Shown piece after piece: positions 12,883 to 21,612 of a DNA stretch of 64,000 bases (its first letter is position 1; the number at the start of each line of letters is the position of its first letter). The position numbers and the translations under genes are program-made. The DNA lies in contig NZ_MAST01000011.1 of the NCBI RefSeq assembly GCF_001758225.1, forward strand, positions 44,579 through 108,578, given 5' to 3'. The stretch comes from Humibacillus sp. DSM 29435 (GTDB taxonomy: Bacteria; Actinomycetota; Actinomycetes; Actinomycetales; Dermatophilaceae). The notes under the pieces are model-generated. The model ran no database searches and was not told where the DNA came from. It worked only from the letters and a program-made list of their open reading frames with translations.

Positions 12883-13968
12883 TCAGAGCGCCGGTTGCTG
12901 TTGGGTGATGCAGTGGATGCCGCCGCCGCGCTCGAAGAGGGGGCGCGCGTCGACGCCGACGACCTGGCGGCCCGGATAGGCCTGCGCCAGCATCTGCAGC
13001 GCCGGCTCGTCGTTCGCGTCGCCGAACGTGCACGCGATGACGCCGTCGTTGACGACGAGGTGGTTGAGATAGCTCCAGTCGACCAGCCCCTGCGCGTCGG
13101 TCACGGTGCGCGGCGCCGGCACCCCGATCACCTCGAACCGCGCGCCTCGGGCGTCGCGGGCCTGCTCGAGCAGCTCACGCAGCTGCCGCGACACGGCATG
13201 GTCGGGGTGGGCCGGATCGCGCTGGTCGTGCAGCAGCAGAACCCCCGGCGCCGGGAGCGTCGCCACGATGTCGACGTGCCCTCGGGTGCCGAACTGGTCG
13301 TAGTCGCGGGTGAGACCACGCGGCAGCCACACGAACGCAGTCGCACCGATGGTGCGCGTCAGCTCGGCCTCGACGTCGGCCCGGGACAGGCCTGGGTTGC
13401 GACCCGGGTCGAGCTGCACCGTCTCGGTGAGCAGCACCGTGCCGATCCCGTCGACGTGGATGCCGCCGCCCTCGTTCACCAGGGGTGAGGAGACCCTCTC
13501 GGCCCCGGCCACCCCCGCGACGAAAGAGCCGATGCGCGCATCGTGCTCCCAGCTGGCCCAGGACTGGGCCCCCCAGCCGTTGAACACCCAGTCGACGGCG
13601 CCGAGCCTTCGCTCACCCGGATCGCTGCTCACCACGAAGGTCGGGCCGATGTCTCGCATCCAGGCATCATCGAGCGGGGCCACCACCAGCTCGATGTCGG
13701 AGCCCAGCCACGACCGGGCCATCGCGAGGTCTCCCGCGGACACGACCATGCGCACCGGCTCGAACTGTGCGACAGCTTTCGCCACGGCCGCCCAGGTGGT
13801 GCGGGCCTGGTCGGCCTCCTCCGTCGTGTCTCCGAGCGTGTAGCCGGTGGTCGGCCAGGCCATCCAGGTGCACTCGTGCGGCTCGGTCTCGGCCGGCATC
13901 CGCCATGCCGTGGCCGTGGCCGGGTCCGCCTTCGGACGACTGGTCGGATCAGTGGTCGGACCGGTCAC
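12883..13968 (-). CDS. aguA: Agmatine deiminase
   Basis: It hydrolyses agmatine to N-carbamoylputrescine and ammonia, the first step of the arginine-decarboxylase route to putrescine. The 361-residue product belongs to the peptidyl-arginine deiminase superfamily: MRDIGPTFV, NEGGGIHVDG, TRGHVDIV and the C-terminal GGGIHCITQQ with catalytic Cys353 are all present. The length is typical. It overlaps aguB by 4 bases (ATGA), so the two genes form a translationally coupled operon for putrescine production or agmatine use. No transporter or decarboxylase gene is adjacent. Confidence 0.93.
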   Translation of the reverse strand: MTGPTTDPTSRPKADPATATAWRMPAETEPHECTWMAWPTTGYTLGDTTEEADQARTTWAAVAKAVAQFEPVRMVVSAGDLAMARSWLGSDIELVVAPLDDAWMRDIGPTFVVSSDPGERRLGAVDWVFNGWGAQSWASWEHDARIGSFVAGVAGAERVSSPLVNEGGGIHVDGIGTVLLTETVQLDPGRNPGLSRADVEAELTRTIGATAFVWLPRGLTRDYDQFGTRGHVDIVATLPAPGVLLLHDQRDPAHPDHAVSRQLRELLEQARDARGARFEVIGVPAPRTVTDAQGLVDWSYLNHLVVNDGVIACTFGDANDEPALQMLAQAYPGRQVVGVDARPLFERGGGIHCITQQQPAL

Positions 13969-14927
13969 GGCGAGACCTGGCGGCGGTGCTCGTCTCGGAT
14001 CGGGTCGGCAAGCGCGGCGTACGAGTCGGGCCGACGTGTCGAGAGGAACGGAAAGAGCGTCAGCCAGTCGTCGCGCTGCGCCAGGTCGAGGTCGGCGACG
14101 AGCACCGCGGAGGCGTCGCGCGGGGCCTGAACGAGGATGCGACCGTAGGGGTCGGCGATGAAAGAGCTGCCGTAGAAGGTGATCAGGCCCTCAGTGCCGT
14201 AGCGGTTCGGTACCACCATGAACAGCCCGTTGGCGATGCCGTTGCCGACGATCACCTGCTGCCAGAGCGGCTGCGTGTCGAAGTCGGGGTGGTCGGGTTC
14301 GGAGCCGATGGCCGTCGGGTAGCAGAGCACCTGAGCCCCGCCGAGTGAGTAGAGACGGGCCACCTCGGGGAACCACTCGTCCCAGCAGGTCGGCAGCCCC
14401 AAGCGGATGGTCGGGTCGTCAAGCGTGACAACGGGATACGCGTCATCTGCGGGGCCGGGGCGAAAGTACTTGTCTTCGAAGTAGCCCTCCGTCACAGGGA
14501 TGTGGGTCTTGCGCGTGCGAGCGACGATCTCACCCGTCGGGGCGATGACGACCGCAGTGTTGAAACCGAGCCCGTCGCCCTCCTCGGCCGCCTCGTAGAG
14601 CGAGGCGTGCACGAACACCCCGAAGTCGCGGGCCGCGGCGCGCGCGAAGGCCACCGTCGGGCCAGAGTCGAGGTCTTCGGCCAGCTCGCTGGGGACTCCG
14701 TCGGGGAGGGTGTCGGCCGGGTAGCGCGACAGGGTCAGCTCGGGCAGGAACACGATCGAGGCCCCCGCCTCGGCCGCCTGGCGGATGCCGTCGCGCAGGG
14801 TCGTCACGAGGACGGCAGCATCCTCGTCCCAGGCGTGCTGCACGAGGGCGACGCGCACCGGGGCGGCTTGGGCCTGCGCGACGCGCGCCAGCGACGGGGG
14901 GACGGCCTGGGACTGGATGAGTTCCAC
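13965..14927 (-). CDS. aguB: N-carbamoylputrescine amidase
   Basis: It converts N-carbamoylputrescine to putrescine, CO2 and ammonia. The 320-residue product is a carbon-nitrogen hydrolase (nitrilase superfamily) with the Glu-Lys-Cys triad: Glu63 in FLPEL, Lys140 in RTRKTH and Cys181 in PTCWDEWFPE. WDEWFPE and the IGSEP segment are typical of plant and bacterial carbamoylputrescine amidases. It is the first gene of the aguB-aguA pair. The N-terminus is about 25 residues longer than needed for the fold, so the true start could be slightly downstream. Confidence 0.92.
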   Translation of the reverse strand: MELIQSQAVPPSLARVAQAQAAPVRVALVQHAWDEDAAVLVTTLRDGIRQAAEAGASIVFLPELTLSRYPADTLPDGVPSELAEDLDSGPTVAFARAAARDFGVFVHASLYEAAEEGDGLGFNTAVVIAPTGEIVARTRKTHIPVTEGYFEDKYFRPGPADDAYPVVTLDDPTIRLGLPTCWDEWFPEVARLYSLGGAQVLCYPTAIGSEPDHPDFDTQPLWQQVIVGNGIANGLFMVVPNRYGTEGLITFYGSSFIADPYGRILVQAPRDASAVLVADLDLAQRDDWLTLFPFLSTRRPDSYAALADPIRDEHRRQVSP

Positions 14928-14985
14928 AGCCCGCAGTATGCCGGACCCGGCCCGCCTCGCACGAGGGGGCCGCTGCTGCCCGACG

Positions 14986-16086
14986 CTAGTGGCGGTAGTC
15001 GACGTCGGTGTTGACGGCGCTGCCCTCGACCCGCAGGGTGAGCGCCTTGACGGCGTGGTTCGCGGGTAGCTCGTTCAGCGCCGCAAGCACCCCGTTCAGG
15101 CGTTCGAAGGTGTCGGGGGTGGGCACGGGCGGCTGCCCGTCGGCGTTGCCCGACAGCCCGGTCACCCGGTGCTGCTCGTCGAGGGTCAGCGTGGCCGTGA
15201 TGTTCTCGACATGGGCTCCGCGCTGCTCGGCGATGCCGTCTCGCAGCGTTCGCGCCGCCTCCTGCGACACCTGTCCCATCACGATCATGGGCGGTGGCCC
15301 GTCTTCGGCGAGCTCACCCGGCTCGATGCCGCCGTCACCGATCTCGGTCGACGGGCTGTCGGAGCCGGTAGCGGTACCGGCCGCGTCGGCGGGCCCGGTT
15401 CCGGTGCCTGCGGGACCGGCCGCGCCCGCGTCGGCGGGCCCGGTTCCGGTGCCTGCGGCGTTGCTCACGCCTACGTCACCCGTGCCGAACGCACTGCTTG
15501 CCTCCTCGGGGGTGACGCCATCAGGACGGCCGGCCGTGTCGGCCGGTGCGGTGACGCGGTGCCCCTCGCTGACCGAGCCCACCGCGGCGAACTCGATCTT
15601 CGTGAACTCGACCACCTCGTCACGCGCCAGCGAGTTGTCGATGACGTAGGCCAGGTTCACCGGCAGGTCGCTCATCCCGGGATGCAGCTGCTGCCCGACG
15701 AACCGAGCGCAGAGCAGCAACGCGTGCACGCGCACCATGGGTCGTCCGCGACGGTCCTCGGTGCGCTGGTCCGCCTCCAGCCGCCCCATGTCGAACGACT
15801 CCCCCGGGTAGAAGTGCAGCGGCCGCTCGAGCACCATGACCGAGTAGTCGGGGCGGTCGGGCCCGGGAAGCAGCTTGTAGAGCTCGCCGTTGATCGGCAG
15901 CTGCCACTCGAGCTCGGGAGGGGCCCCATCGAGGCCCGTGATCGCGACCTTCGGGCCGTACCGGCCCATCTCGGGGAGGGCAGCACCCTCACCGAGGTCG
16001 CTCGTCTCCTCGTTCTCGGGCAACGCCGGTACTGCCAGCTGCGGATCGCCTGACGAGGGCTTCTTGTTGCGCGACAACCATGCCAT
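14986..16086 (-). CDS. Hypothetical protein with a Gly-Thr-Pro-Ala-Asp repeat linker
   Basis: The product has 366 residues from the ATG at 16086 (MAWLSRNKKPSSGD). The open frame continues upstream but with no sensible protein. Residues 45-200 look like a folded domain (PKVAITGLDGAPPELEWQLP, FYPGESFDMG, HPGMSDLPVNLAYVIDNSLA), followed by a low-complexity linker with two copies of a GTGTGPADA repeat from a 32-bp DNA duplication. The C-terminal 100 residues form a second possible domain. There is no signal peptide or membrane segment. It is divergent from the sigma factor gene at 16171. I do not recognise the family. Confidence 0.75.
   Translation of the reverse strand: MAWLSRNKKPSSGDPQLAVPALPENEETSDLGEGAALPEMGRYGPKVAITGLDGAPPELEWQLPINGELYKLLPGPDRPDYSVMVLERPLHFYPGESFDMGRLEADQRTEDRRGRPMVRVHALLLCARFVGQQLHPGMSDLPVNLAYVIDNSLARDEVVEFTKIEFAAVGSVSEGHRVTAPADTAGRPDGVTPEEASSAFGTGDVGVSNAAGTGTGPADAGAAGPAGTGTGPADAAGTATGSDSPSTEIGDGGIEPGELAEDGPPPMIVMGQVSQEAARTLRDGIAEQRGAHVENITATLTLDEQHRVTGLSGNADGQPPVPTPDTFERLNGVLAALNELPANHAVKALTLRVEGSAVNTDVDYRH
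15382..15458. repeat. 32-bp direct repeat inside the gene at 14986-16086
   Basis: The segments 15382-15413 and 15427-15458 are identical over 32 bases and start 45 bases apart. The period is a multiple of three, so a copy-number change would keep the reading frame. It encodes the repeated GTGTGPADA linker. Confidence 0.85.
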
Positions 16087-16170
16087 TGCCCCAACGTACC
16101 CAAACCCGCTCGGCCGAACTGCAGCGGATCGCGCCGCCCGATGCGTCATGGTGGTGACAGGGGGTGAGGT

Positions 16171-16683
16171 GTGGAGGCGACGTTCGAGGCGTTCGTCCGG
16201 GCTCGAGGCCCCGCGTTGCTGCGCTACGCCCACCTGCTCTGCGGTGACGCCGGTCGGGCGGAGGACCTCGTGCAGGACGCGCTCGTCAAGGTCTACCGAC
16301 GCTGGGGACCCGACATCGCAGCACCCTCGGCCTACACCCGTCGCGCCATCACGAACGAGTACCTGAGCTGGCGACGACGACTGACCAACCGCGAGGTTCC
16401 GACGCAGCTGCCCGAGCCCGCGACGCGCAGCCACACCGACGCGATCGCCGAGCGGGATGCCGTATGGCGCGTGCTTGCGGGCCTCCCCCGTCGCCAGCGG
16501 GTGGTCATCGTGCTCCGTTACTACGAGGCCCTCCCCGACCGTGAGATCGCCGACCTGCTCGGCCTGGCCGAAGGCAGCGTGCGCAGCCTGGCCGCCCGGG
16601 CCTTCGCGACGCTGCGAGCGCACCCCGAGCTGCGCGACGCAGCATCCGTCGACCGAGCCAGCAGAGCGGAGCCATCGCCATGA
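16171..16683 (+). CDS. SigE-family ECF RNA polymerase sigma factor
   Basis: The product is a 170-residue two-domain sigma factor. Residues 1-70 form region 2 (LLRYAHLLCGDAGRAEDLVQ, DALVKVYRRW, AYTRRAITNEYLSWRRR). Residues 95-155 form region 4 with a helix-turn-helix (LPRRQRVVIVLRYYEALPDR, LLGLAEGSVRSLAARAFATL). This is the actinobacterial SigE-family subtype. The GTG start follows GGGGTGAG. The stop overlaps the next gene by 4 bases (ATGA), suggesting that the downstream membrane protein is a partner. Regulation by that partner is inferred only from position. Confidence 0.92.
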   Translation: MEATFEAFVRARGPALLRYAHLLCGDAGRAEDLVQDALVKVYRRWGPDIAAPSAYTRRAITNEYLSWRRRLTNREVPTQLPEPATRSHTDAIAERDAVWRVLAGLPRRQRVVIVLRYYEALPDREIADLLGLAEGSVRSLAARAFATLRAHPELRDAASVDRASRAEPSP

Positions 16684-17594
16684 CCGCATCCACCCCTCCC
16701 GGCGAACCAGGCGATGTGAGCGACCTCGAGCGACTCGTTCGCGACGCGCTCGAGCACGAGGCCTCGCGGGCACCGCTGGGGTCGCGGCTCGTCGACGCCG
16801 TCTCCGAGCGCACCGACGGGTCGGGTCGCCGCCGGTTCTGGCTCCGGTCGCCCGGTCTGCGGCGTCCCCTGGTGCTTGCCGCGGCAGTGTTTGCGCTCGC
16901 AGCGGTCGTGGTCGGCGTTGCGCTGCTCTTGGGTCGGGCGGCGTCTGGCCTGCTACCGGCTGGGGGCTCGGTATCGGCCGAGGCCACCTCGGTGTCCCCC
17001 CTCACGTCCAGGGTCGACCTCGTCGGCTCCGGCCGGTGTGCCGGGCTGGCTCTGCAGGTCGAGCAACCCGGCGGCGCGGCCGGCGGCGCGAACCCGCTGG
17101 TGACCTGGGTGCGCCCCGGGGCAGACAACCGGCTCACCGTCGACGGCAACGACCTGCGCTACCTCCACGCCGAGGGCCCGTGCGTCGACCGGCTCTCCTA
17201 CGACATCGTGAGCCTCGACGGGCCGTCGGGCCTGCAGGGCGCGAACGGCACCGTCGGCCAGCGGTTCAACGACGAGGAGGGCATCGGCCTGCTGGTCTCG
17301 GCCTCGGCCACGAAGGCCCGCGCACGCATCGACGTCAGACTGACCTGCCCCGGCGGTGACGGCTGCGCAGCCCCAGACACTGCGGTCGCCTCGATCGTCG
17401 TCTCGGTCGTGCCACCGTTCCTCGACGGCGAGACCTCGGCGCCCACGGCGCTGCCGACTGTGACGACGTCGATCCTGGCGACATCCGGGTCCGAGACGTT
17501 CACCGACAGCGTCGTCGCACCGGGCGCCGCAGCCGGCACCGGCGGGCCGGTTCCCACCACGACGGTGACCCTGACCGCCACCCCGTCCCCCTGA
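16680..17594 (+). CDS. Putative membrane-anchored partner of the sigma factor
   Basis: The product has 304 residues. Residues 1-55 are a charged cytoplasmic segment (DLERLVRDALEHEASRAPLG), then one membrane helix (LVLAAAVFALAAVVVGVALL), then an exported domain of about 200 residues with Cys pairs (SGRCAGLAL, EGPCVDRLSY, LTCPGGDGCAAP) and a Thr/Pro-rich tail. The layout, with a short N-terminal cytoplasmic part, one membrane span and an extracellular sensor, is that of membrane anti-sigma factors. No zinc-binding HxxxCxxC motif is visible, so this assignment is tentative. It is translationally coupled to the sigma gene. Confidence 0.65.
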   Translation: MTASTPPGEPGDVSDLERLVRDALEHEASRAPLGSRLVDAVSERTDGSGRRRFWLRSPGLRRPLVLAAAVFALAAVVVGVALLLGRAASGLLPAGGSVSAEATSVSPLTSRVDLVGSGRCAGLALQVEQPGGAAGGANPLVTWVRPGADNRLTVDGNDLRYLHAEGPCVDRLSYDIVSLDGPSGLQGANGTVGQRFNDEEGIGLLVSASATKARARIDVRLTCPGGDGCAAPDTAVASIVVSVVPPFLDGETSAPTALPTVTTSILATSGSETFTDSVVAPGAAAGTGGPVPTTTVTLTATPSP

Positions 17595-17717
17595 CCATCC
17601 TGCGCGTCCACTGCTCGACCCACTGCTCGACCCAGTCCTTGCCCCACTGCGCGGTCGGCTGCCCCACCCGCTGCCCGACCACCGCCGCAGTCGCGGCGAC
17701 GTGGTTACGGTGGTGAC

Positions 17718-19100
17718 GTGACGACAACGAGCACGACCGCTCCCGACCTGGCCACCCTCGAGGGCGACCTCTCCCCCGGCGCCTTGGCCACCGACCCCGA
17801 CGTCGTGGAGAAGTACCGCCGGGACTGGACCGCGTCTGAGGCTGCGGGGGTTCCGCTGGGCGTGGTCCGGGCCCGTGACGTGGCCGACGTGCAGGTGACC
17901 ATGCGCTGGGCGGCCGCACACGGCATCCCGATCGTGCCGCGCGGTGCCGGCAGCGGTCTGTCGGGCGGCTCGTGCGCCGTCGACGGGTGCATCGTGCTCA
18001 GCCTGGAGCGAATGCGAACGGTCGAGATCGACCGCGGCACCCGCACCGCTGTGGTGGAGCCCGGCGCCCTCAACGTGGAGGTGAAGAAGGCCGCAGCAGA
18101 GCACGGTCTCTGGTACCCGCCCGACCCGTCGTCGTTCGAGATCTGCTCGATCGGCGGAAACGTCGCGACCAACGCCGGTGGCCTCTGCTGCGTGAAGTAC
18201 GGCGTGACGACCGACTACGTGCTCGGCCTCGACGTGGTGCTCGCCGACGGAACCTTCGTTCGGCTCGGCGGACAACGCATCAAGGACGTCGCCGGGCTCT
18301 CCCTGCTCAAGCTCTTCGTCGGCAGCGAAGGCACCCTCGGCATCGTCACGCGAGCGGTGCTGCGGCTCGTGCCGCCCCAACCGCCCGCAGCGACCCTCGT
18401 CGCGACCTTCCCCACGGTCGAGGCGGCCGCGAACTCCGTGGTCGCCATCGGAGCGGTGCTGCGCGCTTCAATGATGGAGCTGATGGACGCCGCGGCGATC
18501 AACGCCGTCGAGGACTACGTCACGATGGGGCTCGACCGCAGCGCTGGGGCGATGCTGATCGCCCAGTCCGATGCCCCCGGCGCCGCTCGAAGCGAGGAGA
18601 TCGCCCTGATGCAGCGTGAGTGCGAGGCCCACGGCGCCAAAGAGTGCTTCGTCACCGACGACCCGGCGGAGGGCGAGCAGTTCGCGGCCGCTCGTCGAGC
18701 GGCGTTCCCGGCCATCGAACGACGCGGAGCAATGATGCTCGAGGACGTCGGGGTGCCGGTGCCGCTGCTGCCGCAGCTGCTGGGCGGTATCGCCGACATC
18801 GCCGCACGGCACCGCGTCGAGATCCCCGTCGTGGCACACGCGGGCGACGGCAACACGCACCCGATCGTGATCTACCCGGCCGGCGACGCCGAGGCCCAGG
18901 CCCGGGCCGCCCTGGCCTTCGACGAGGTGATGGCGATCGCGATCCGGCTCGGGGGCACGATCACTGGCGAGCACGGGATCGGCCGGCTCAAACGGGCCGC
19001 CCTGCCCGCCCAGCTCGGGCCCGAGGTGATGGCGCTGACCCATCGCATCAAGGCGGCCCTCGACCCGCAGGGCATCCTCAACCCCGGAGCCGGCTTCTGA
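17718..19100 (+). CDS. FAD-linked oxidase, GlcD/D-lactate dehydrogenase type
   Basis: The product is a 460-residue flavoprotein of the vanillyl-alcohol oxidase/PCMH superfamily. Residues 40-215 form the FAD-binding domain (IPIVPRGAGSGLSGG, SIGGNVATNAGGLCCVKYG). Residues 216-460 form the substrate cap, with HAGDGNTHPIV and the C-terminal ITGEHGIGRLKR motif. Homologues oxidise 2-hydroxy acids such as glycolate or D-lactate; the substrate here is unknown. The GTG at 17718 has no clear ribosome binding site. The gene stands alone, with no glcE or glcF subunits next to it. Confidence 0.88.
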   Translation: MTTTSTTAPDLATLEGDLSPGALATDPDVVEKYRRDWTASEAAGVPLGVVRARDVADVQVTMRWAAAHGIPIVPRGAGSGLSGGSCAVDGCIVLSLERMRTVEIDRGTRTAVVEPGALNVEVKKAAAEHGLWYPPDPSSFEICSIGGNVATNAGGLCCVKYGVTTDYVLGLDVVLADGTFVRLGGQRIKDVAGLSLLKLFVGSEGTLGIVTRAVLRLVPPQPPAATLVATFPTVEAAANSVVAIGAVLRASMMELMDAAAINAVEDYVTMGLDRSAGAMLIAQSDAPGAARSEEIALMQRECEAHGAKECFVTDDPAEGEQFAAARRAAFPAIERRGAMMLEDVGVPVPLLPQLLGGIADIAARHRVEIPVVAHAGDGNTHPIVIYPAGDAEAQARAALAFDEVMAIAIRLGGTITGEHGIGRLKRAALPAQLGPEVMALTHRIKAALDPQGILNPGAGF

Positions 19101-19180
19101 CCCGACCCGGCCACCGGGTCGGGCCCGTGTGCGTCTGACCGTGCCAGCACCCGGATCACCGCACACGCTGGGCAGAACGC

Positions 19181-19217
19181 CGAAGGCGAGGCCGACCGAT
19201 GGTCGACCCCGCCTTCG
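19181..19217 (-). terminator. Rho-independent-type terminator of rplJL
   Basis: On the minus strand a 17-base stem (19201-19217 with 19181-19197) closes a 3-base loop. It is complete only in the minus-strand RNA, where its two non-Watson-Crick positions are G-U wobbles; in plus-strand RNA they would be A-C mismatches. This makes it strand specific for the rplJ-rplL transcript, 56 bases after the rplL stop. No U tract follows. Confidence 0.75.
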
Positions 19218-19273
19218 CGGTGGTGCGCGGTGGTGCTGGGTGCTGCTGAAGGTCCCGGCTCAGCCGGGACCGT

Positions 19274-19657
19274 TCACTTGAGCTCGACGGAGGCGCCGGC
19301 GGCCTCGAGCTGGTCCTTGGCCTTGTCGGCCGCAGCCTTGTCGACCTTCTCGAGAACGGGCTTGGGGGCGCCGTCGACGAGGTCCTTGGCCTCCTTGAGA
19401 CCCAGGCTCGTGAGGGACCGGACCTCCTTGATGACCTGGATCTTCTTCTCGCCCGCGGCGAGCAGCACGACGTCGAACTCGGTCTGCTCCTCGACCTCTT
19501 CGGCGGCAGCGCCGGCGCCACCGGCAGCGGCGACCGCGACGGGCGCGGCGGCGGTGACCTCGAAGGTCTCCTCGAACTGCTTCACGAACTCAGAGAGCTC
19601 GATCAGGGTCATCTCCTTGAAAGCGTCAAGGAGCTCTACGGTGCTGAGCTTGGCCAT
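19274..19657 (-). CDS. rplL: 50S ribosomal protein L7/L12
   Basis: L7/L12 forms the flexible stalk that recruits translation factors. The 127-residue product starts [20 protein letters not shown], has an Ala-rich hinge ([17 protein letters not shown]) and the conserved C-terminal domain ([37 protein letters not shown]). AGGAAG lies upstream of the ATG. It follows rplJ by 66 bases and ends at the 17-bp hairpin terminator. Confidence 0.99.
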   Translation of the reverse strand: MAKLSTVELLDAFKEMTLIELSEFVKQFEETFEVTAAAPVAVAAAGGAGAAAEEVEEQTEFDVVLLAAGEKKIQVIKEVRSLTSLGLKEAKDLVDGAPKPVLEKVDKAAADKAKDQLEAAGASVELK

Positions 19658-19723
19658 GATGGCTTCCTTCCTGTTACTTGCCGTGAGTGGCTGGTTGATG
19701 AATCGAACGAACGCCGGTGGGCG

Positions 19724-20389
19724 TCAGCTCTCGTCGCCACCCTCGGCGACGTCGGTGGGTGCAGCTGACGACACAGAAGCTGCCTCGGCAGCCGGGGCTG
19801 CGTCGACGGTGTCGTCAGAAGCGGGCGTCTCGTCGGCGGCGGCTGCCTCCGGCTCGGCGGTGGTGTTTCCACCCTGCGCCTCGACCTTCGCGCGCAGAGC
19901 GTCGACCACACGGGCCGTCTGCGCGAGGGGTGCGGCGAAGAGGTAGACGGCCTTGGTGAGGGAGCCCTTCATGGCGCCCGCCAGCTTGGCCAGCAGAACC
20001 TCGCGGGACTCGAGGTCCGCGAGCTTGGTGATCTCCTCGGCGGTCAGCGGGTTGCCGTCGAGGACGCCAGCCTTGATCACGAGGAGGGGGTTTGCCTTGG
20101 CGAAGTCACGCAGGCCCTTGGCCGCCTCGACCGGGTCACCGGTGACGAAGGCGATCGCGGTCGGGCCCTGGAGATGGCCGTCGAACGCCGTGACGCCCGC
20201 TTCCCTGGCCGCGATCTCGGTGAGCGTGTTCTTGACCACGGCGTAGGTGGCGTGTTCCCGGAGCGTGCTGCGCAGCTGCGAGAGCTGGGCCACGGTCAGA
20301 CCGCGGTACTCGGTGAGAACGGCCGCACCGGACTCACGGAACTTGTCCGTGATCTCGGCAATGGCTGCCGTCTTCTCAGAGTTGGCCAT
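19724..20389 (-). CDS. rplJ: 50S ribosomal protein L10
   Basis: L10 anchors the L7/L12 stalk on 23S rRNA and usually represses its own operon. The product has 221 residues from [20 protein letters not shown], fixed by AAGGAGG 7 bases upstream; the open frame extends to 20476 but without homology. The first 170 residues are the conserved L10 core ([29 protein letters not shown]). The last 45 residues are an Ala/Asp/Glu-rich extension, common in Actinobacteria. It is preceded by a structured leader. Confidence 0.98.
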   Translation of the reverse strand: MANSEKTAAIAEITDKFRESGAAVLTEYRGLTVAQLSQLRSTLREHATYAVVKNTLTEIAAREAGVTAFDGHLQGPTAIAFVTGDPVEAAKGLRDFAKANPLLVIKAGVLDGNPLTAEEITKLADLESREVLLAKLAGAMKGSLTKAVYLFAAPLAQTARVVDALRAKVEAQGGNTTAEPEAAAADETPASDDTVDAAPAAEAASVSSAAPTDVAEGGDES

Positions 20390-20575
20390 CTGGGCCTCCT
20401 TCCCTGCTTGGCGCCGCCGGGTGAGGGTCCTCCACGAGAAGAGCCCCGGCGCAGGGCGCTCGGGGCTCGGCGGCATCCGATCGGATGCCGTAGAAGCTTG
20501 AGTGTCCTGCGCTGGCTGCCCGCTCGAGGCGGGACCTTCGGGAGGGGCGTGGAGCCCACGTCCTCCAACCGGCGG
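20390..20575 (-). promoter_or_regulatory. Probable autoregulatory leader of rplJL
   Basis: The rplJ leader carries two strong hairpins: a 20-bp perfect palindrome around GGCATCCGATCGGATGCC (20471-20490) and the pair GAGCCCCG/CGGGGCTC (20441-20448 with 20461-20468, 12-base loop). In many bacteria the L10-L12 complex binds such a leader and shuts off the operon. The position fits, but I could not confirm the kink-turn core of the known L10 leader motif. Confidence 0.5.
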
Positions 20576-20686
20576 TCATTGGTCAGGTGTGACAGTACGC
20601 GGTGGTGCGGCACGCCACCAAATCGAGCCGGACCCGCTGCGGTGTGGTGCTCGCGTTCGCCCACCCACTCCCCTAGCGTAGGGGCC

Positions 20687-21583
20687 ATGCCCGGAGCAGA
20701 GCACCGCCACGCCCCCGTGGGTTCCACGACCGTGCTGGCGCGGCGACGAGCCCTGGCCGTGGCCGCCGTGGCTGCCTGCCTGGCGGCCGACGTGATCGGC
20801 GTCGCTGCCGCGGCCAACCGCGACGACGGAGCGAGCGCAGGTGTCTTCACCTCCATCGCGGCAGTCGCCTTCAACGCGGGTACTGCCTCCCCGAGCTCCT
20901 CGGCTTCCCCGGCTTCGGTCGACGGCGCTGCCTCCGAGAGCTCGGCCGACGGCGGCGAGACGGTCTCGAGGCCCGCGAAGAAACCGACCCCTGCACCGGC
21001 CCCCGCGAGCGCTCCCAAGGTCGTCCAGCGCGGCACCGGCACCTTCACCGTGGTGGCGGTGCCGACCGGAGCGGTCAAGCAGGTTCCCACCAAGGGTCGA
21101 GAGGTCAGCTACACGGTGGAGACCGAGGGTGGCCTCGGCGTCGATGCCACTGACTACGCCTCGGCCGTCGTGGCCAACCTCACCGACCCCCGCGGCTGGC
21201 AGAGCCGCGACAAGGTCCGCTTCGTCAACGTCTCGCCCGCGCAGGCCGCCGCCGGCACCAAGCCTGACCTGCGCATCACCCTGGCCAGCCCCGACACCAC
21301 CGACCGGCTCTGTGCCCCCCTCGAGACGCGCGGCCAGGTGAGCTGCCACAACGGCATCCGGGTGGTGCTCAACGCGCGCCGCTGGTTGCTCGGCGCCGAC
21401 GCCTACGGCAAGGACGTCGCGTCCTACCGCATCTACCTCGTCAACCACGAGGTCGGTCACGGGATCGGGCACGGCCACCTGCAGTGCGCCGGCAAGGGCA
21501 AGCCCGCCCCGGTGATGATGCAACAGACCTACGGGCTCGACGGGTGCACTGCGTGGCCCTGGCCCACCACCAAGCCGGCCTGA
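20687..21583 (+). CDS. Secreted DUF3152 protein with a zinc-protease-like motif
   Basis: The product has 298 residues from the ATG at 20687. A TAGCGT hexamer lies 7 bases before the ATG, as in a leaderless transcript. A signal or anchor segment (ALAVAAVAACLAADVIGVAA) is followed by a Ser/Ala/Pro linker to about residue 110, then the DUF3152 domain. That domain contains LVNHEVGHGIGHGH, an HExxH-like metal-binding motif with Val in place of the second motif residue (HEVGH), and conserved Cys residues (LCAPLETRGQVSC, LQCAGKG, LDGCTAWPWP). An extracellular metallopeptidase role is plausible but unproven. Confidence 0.88.
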   Translation: MPGAEHRHAPVGSTTVLARRRALAVAAVAACLAADVIGVAAAANRDDGASAGVFTSIAAVAFNAGTASPSSSASPASVDGAASESSADGGETVSRPAKKPTPAPAPASAPKVVQRGTGTFTVVAVPTGAVKQVPTKGREVSYTVETEGGLGVDATDYASAVVANLTDPRGWQSRDKVRFVNVSPAQAAAGTKPDLRITLASPDTTDRLCAPLETRGQVSCHNGIRVVLNARRWLLGADAYGKDVASYRIYLVNHEVGHGIGHGHLQCAGKGKPAPVMMQQTYGLDGCTAWPWPTTKPA

Positions 21584-21612
21584 GTCGGCCCGTGAGCGAT
21601 CAGCGGCGCAGC

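Noticed and set aside
16087..16773. Extension of the hypothetical protein at 14986-16086 to a start at 16773
   Set aside because: The extension overlaps the sigma factor gene antisense and is not protein-like.
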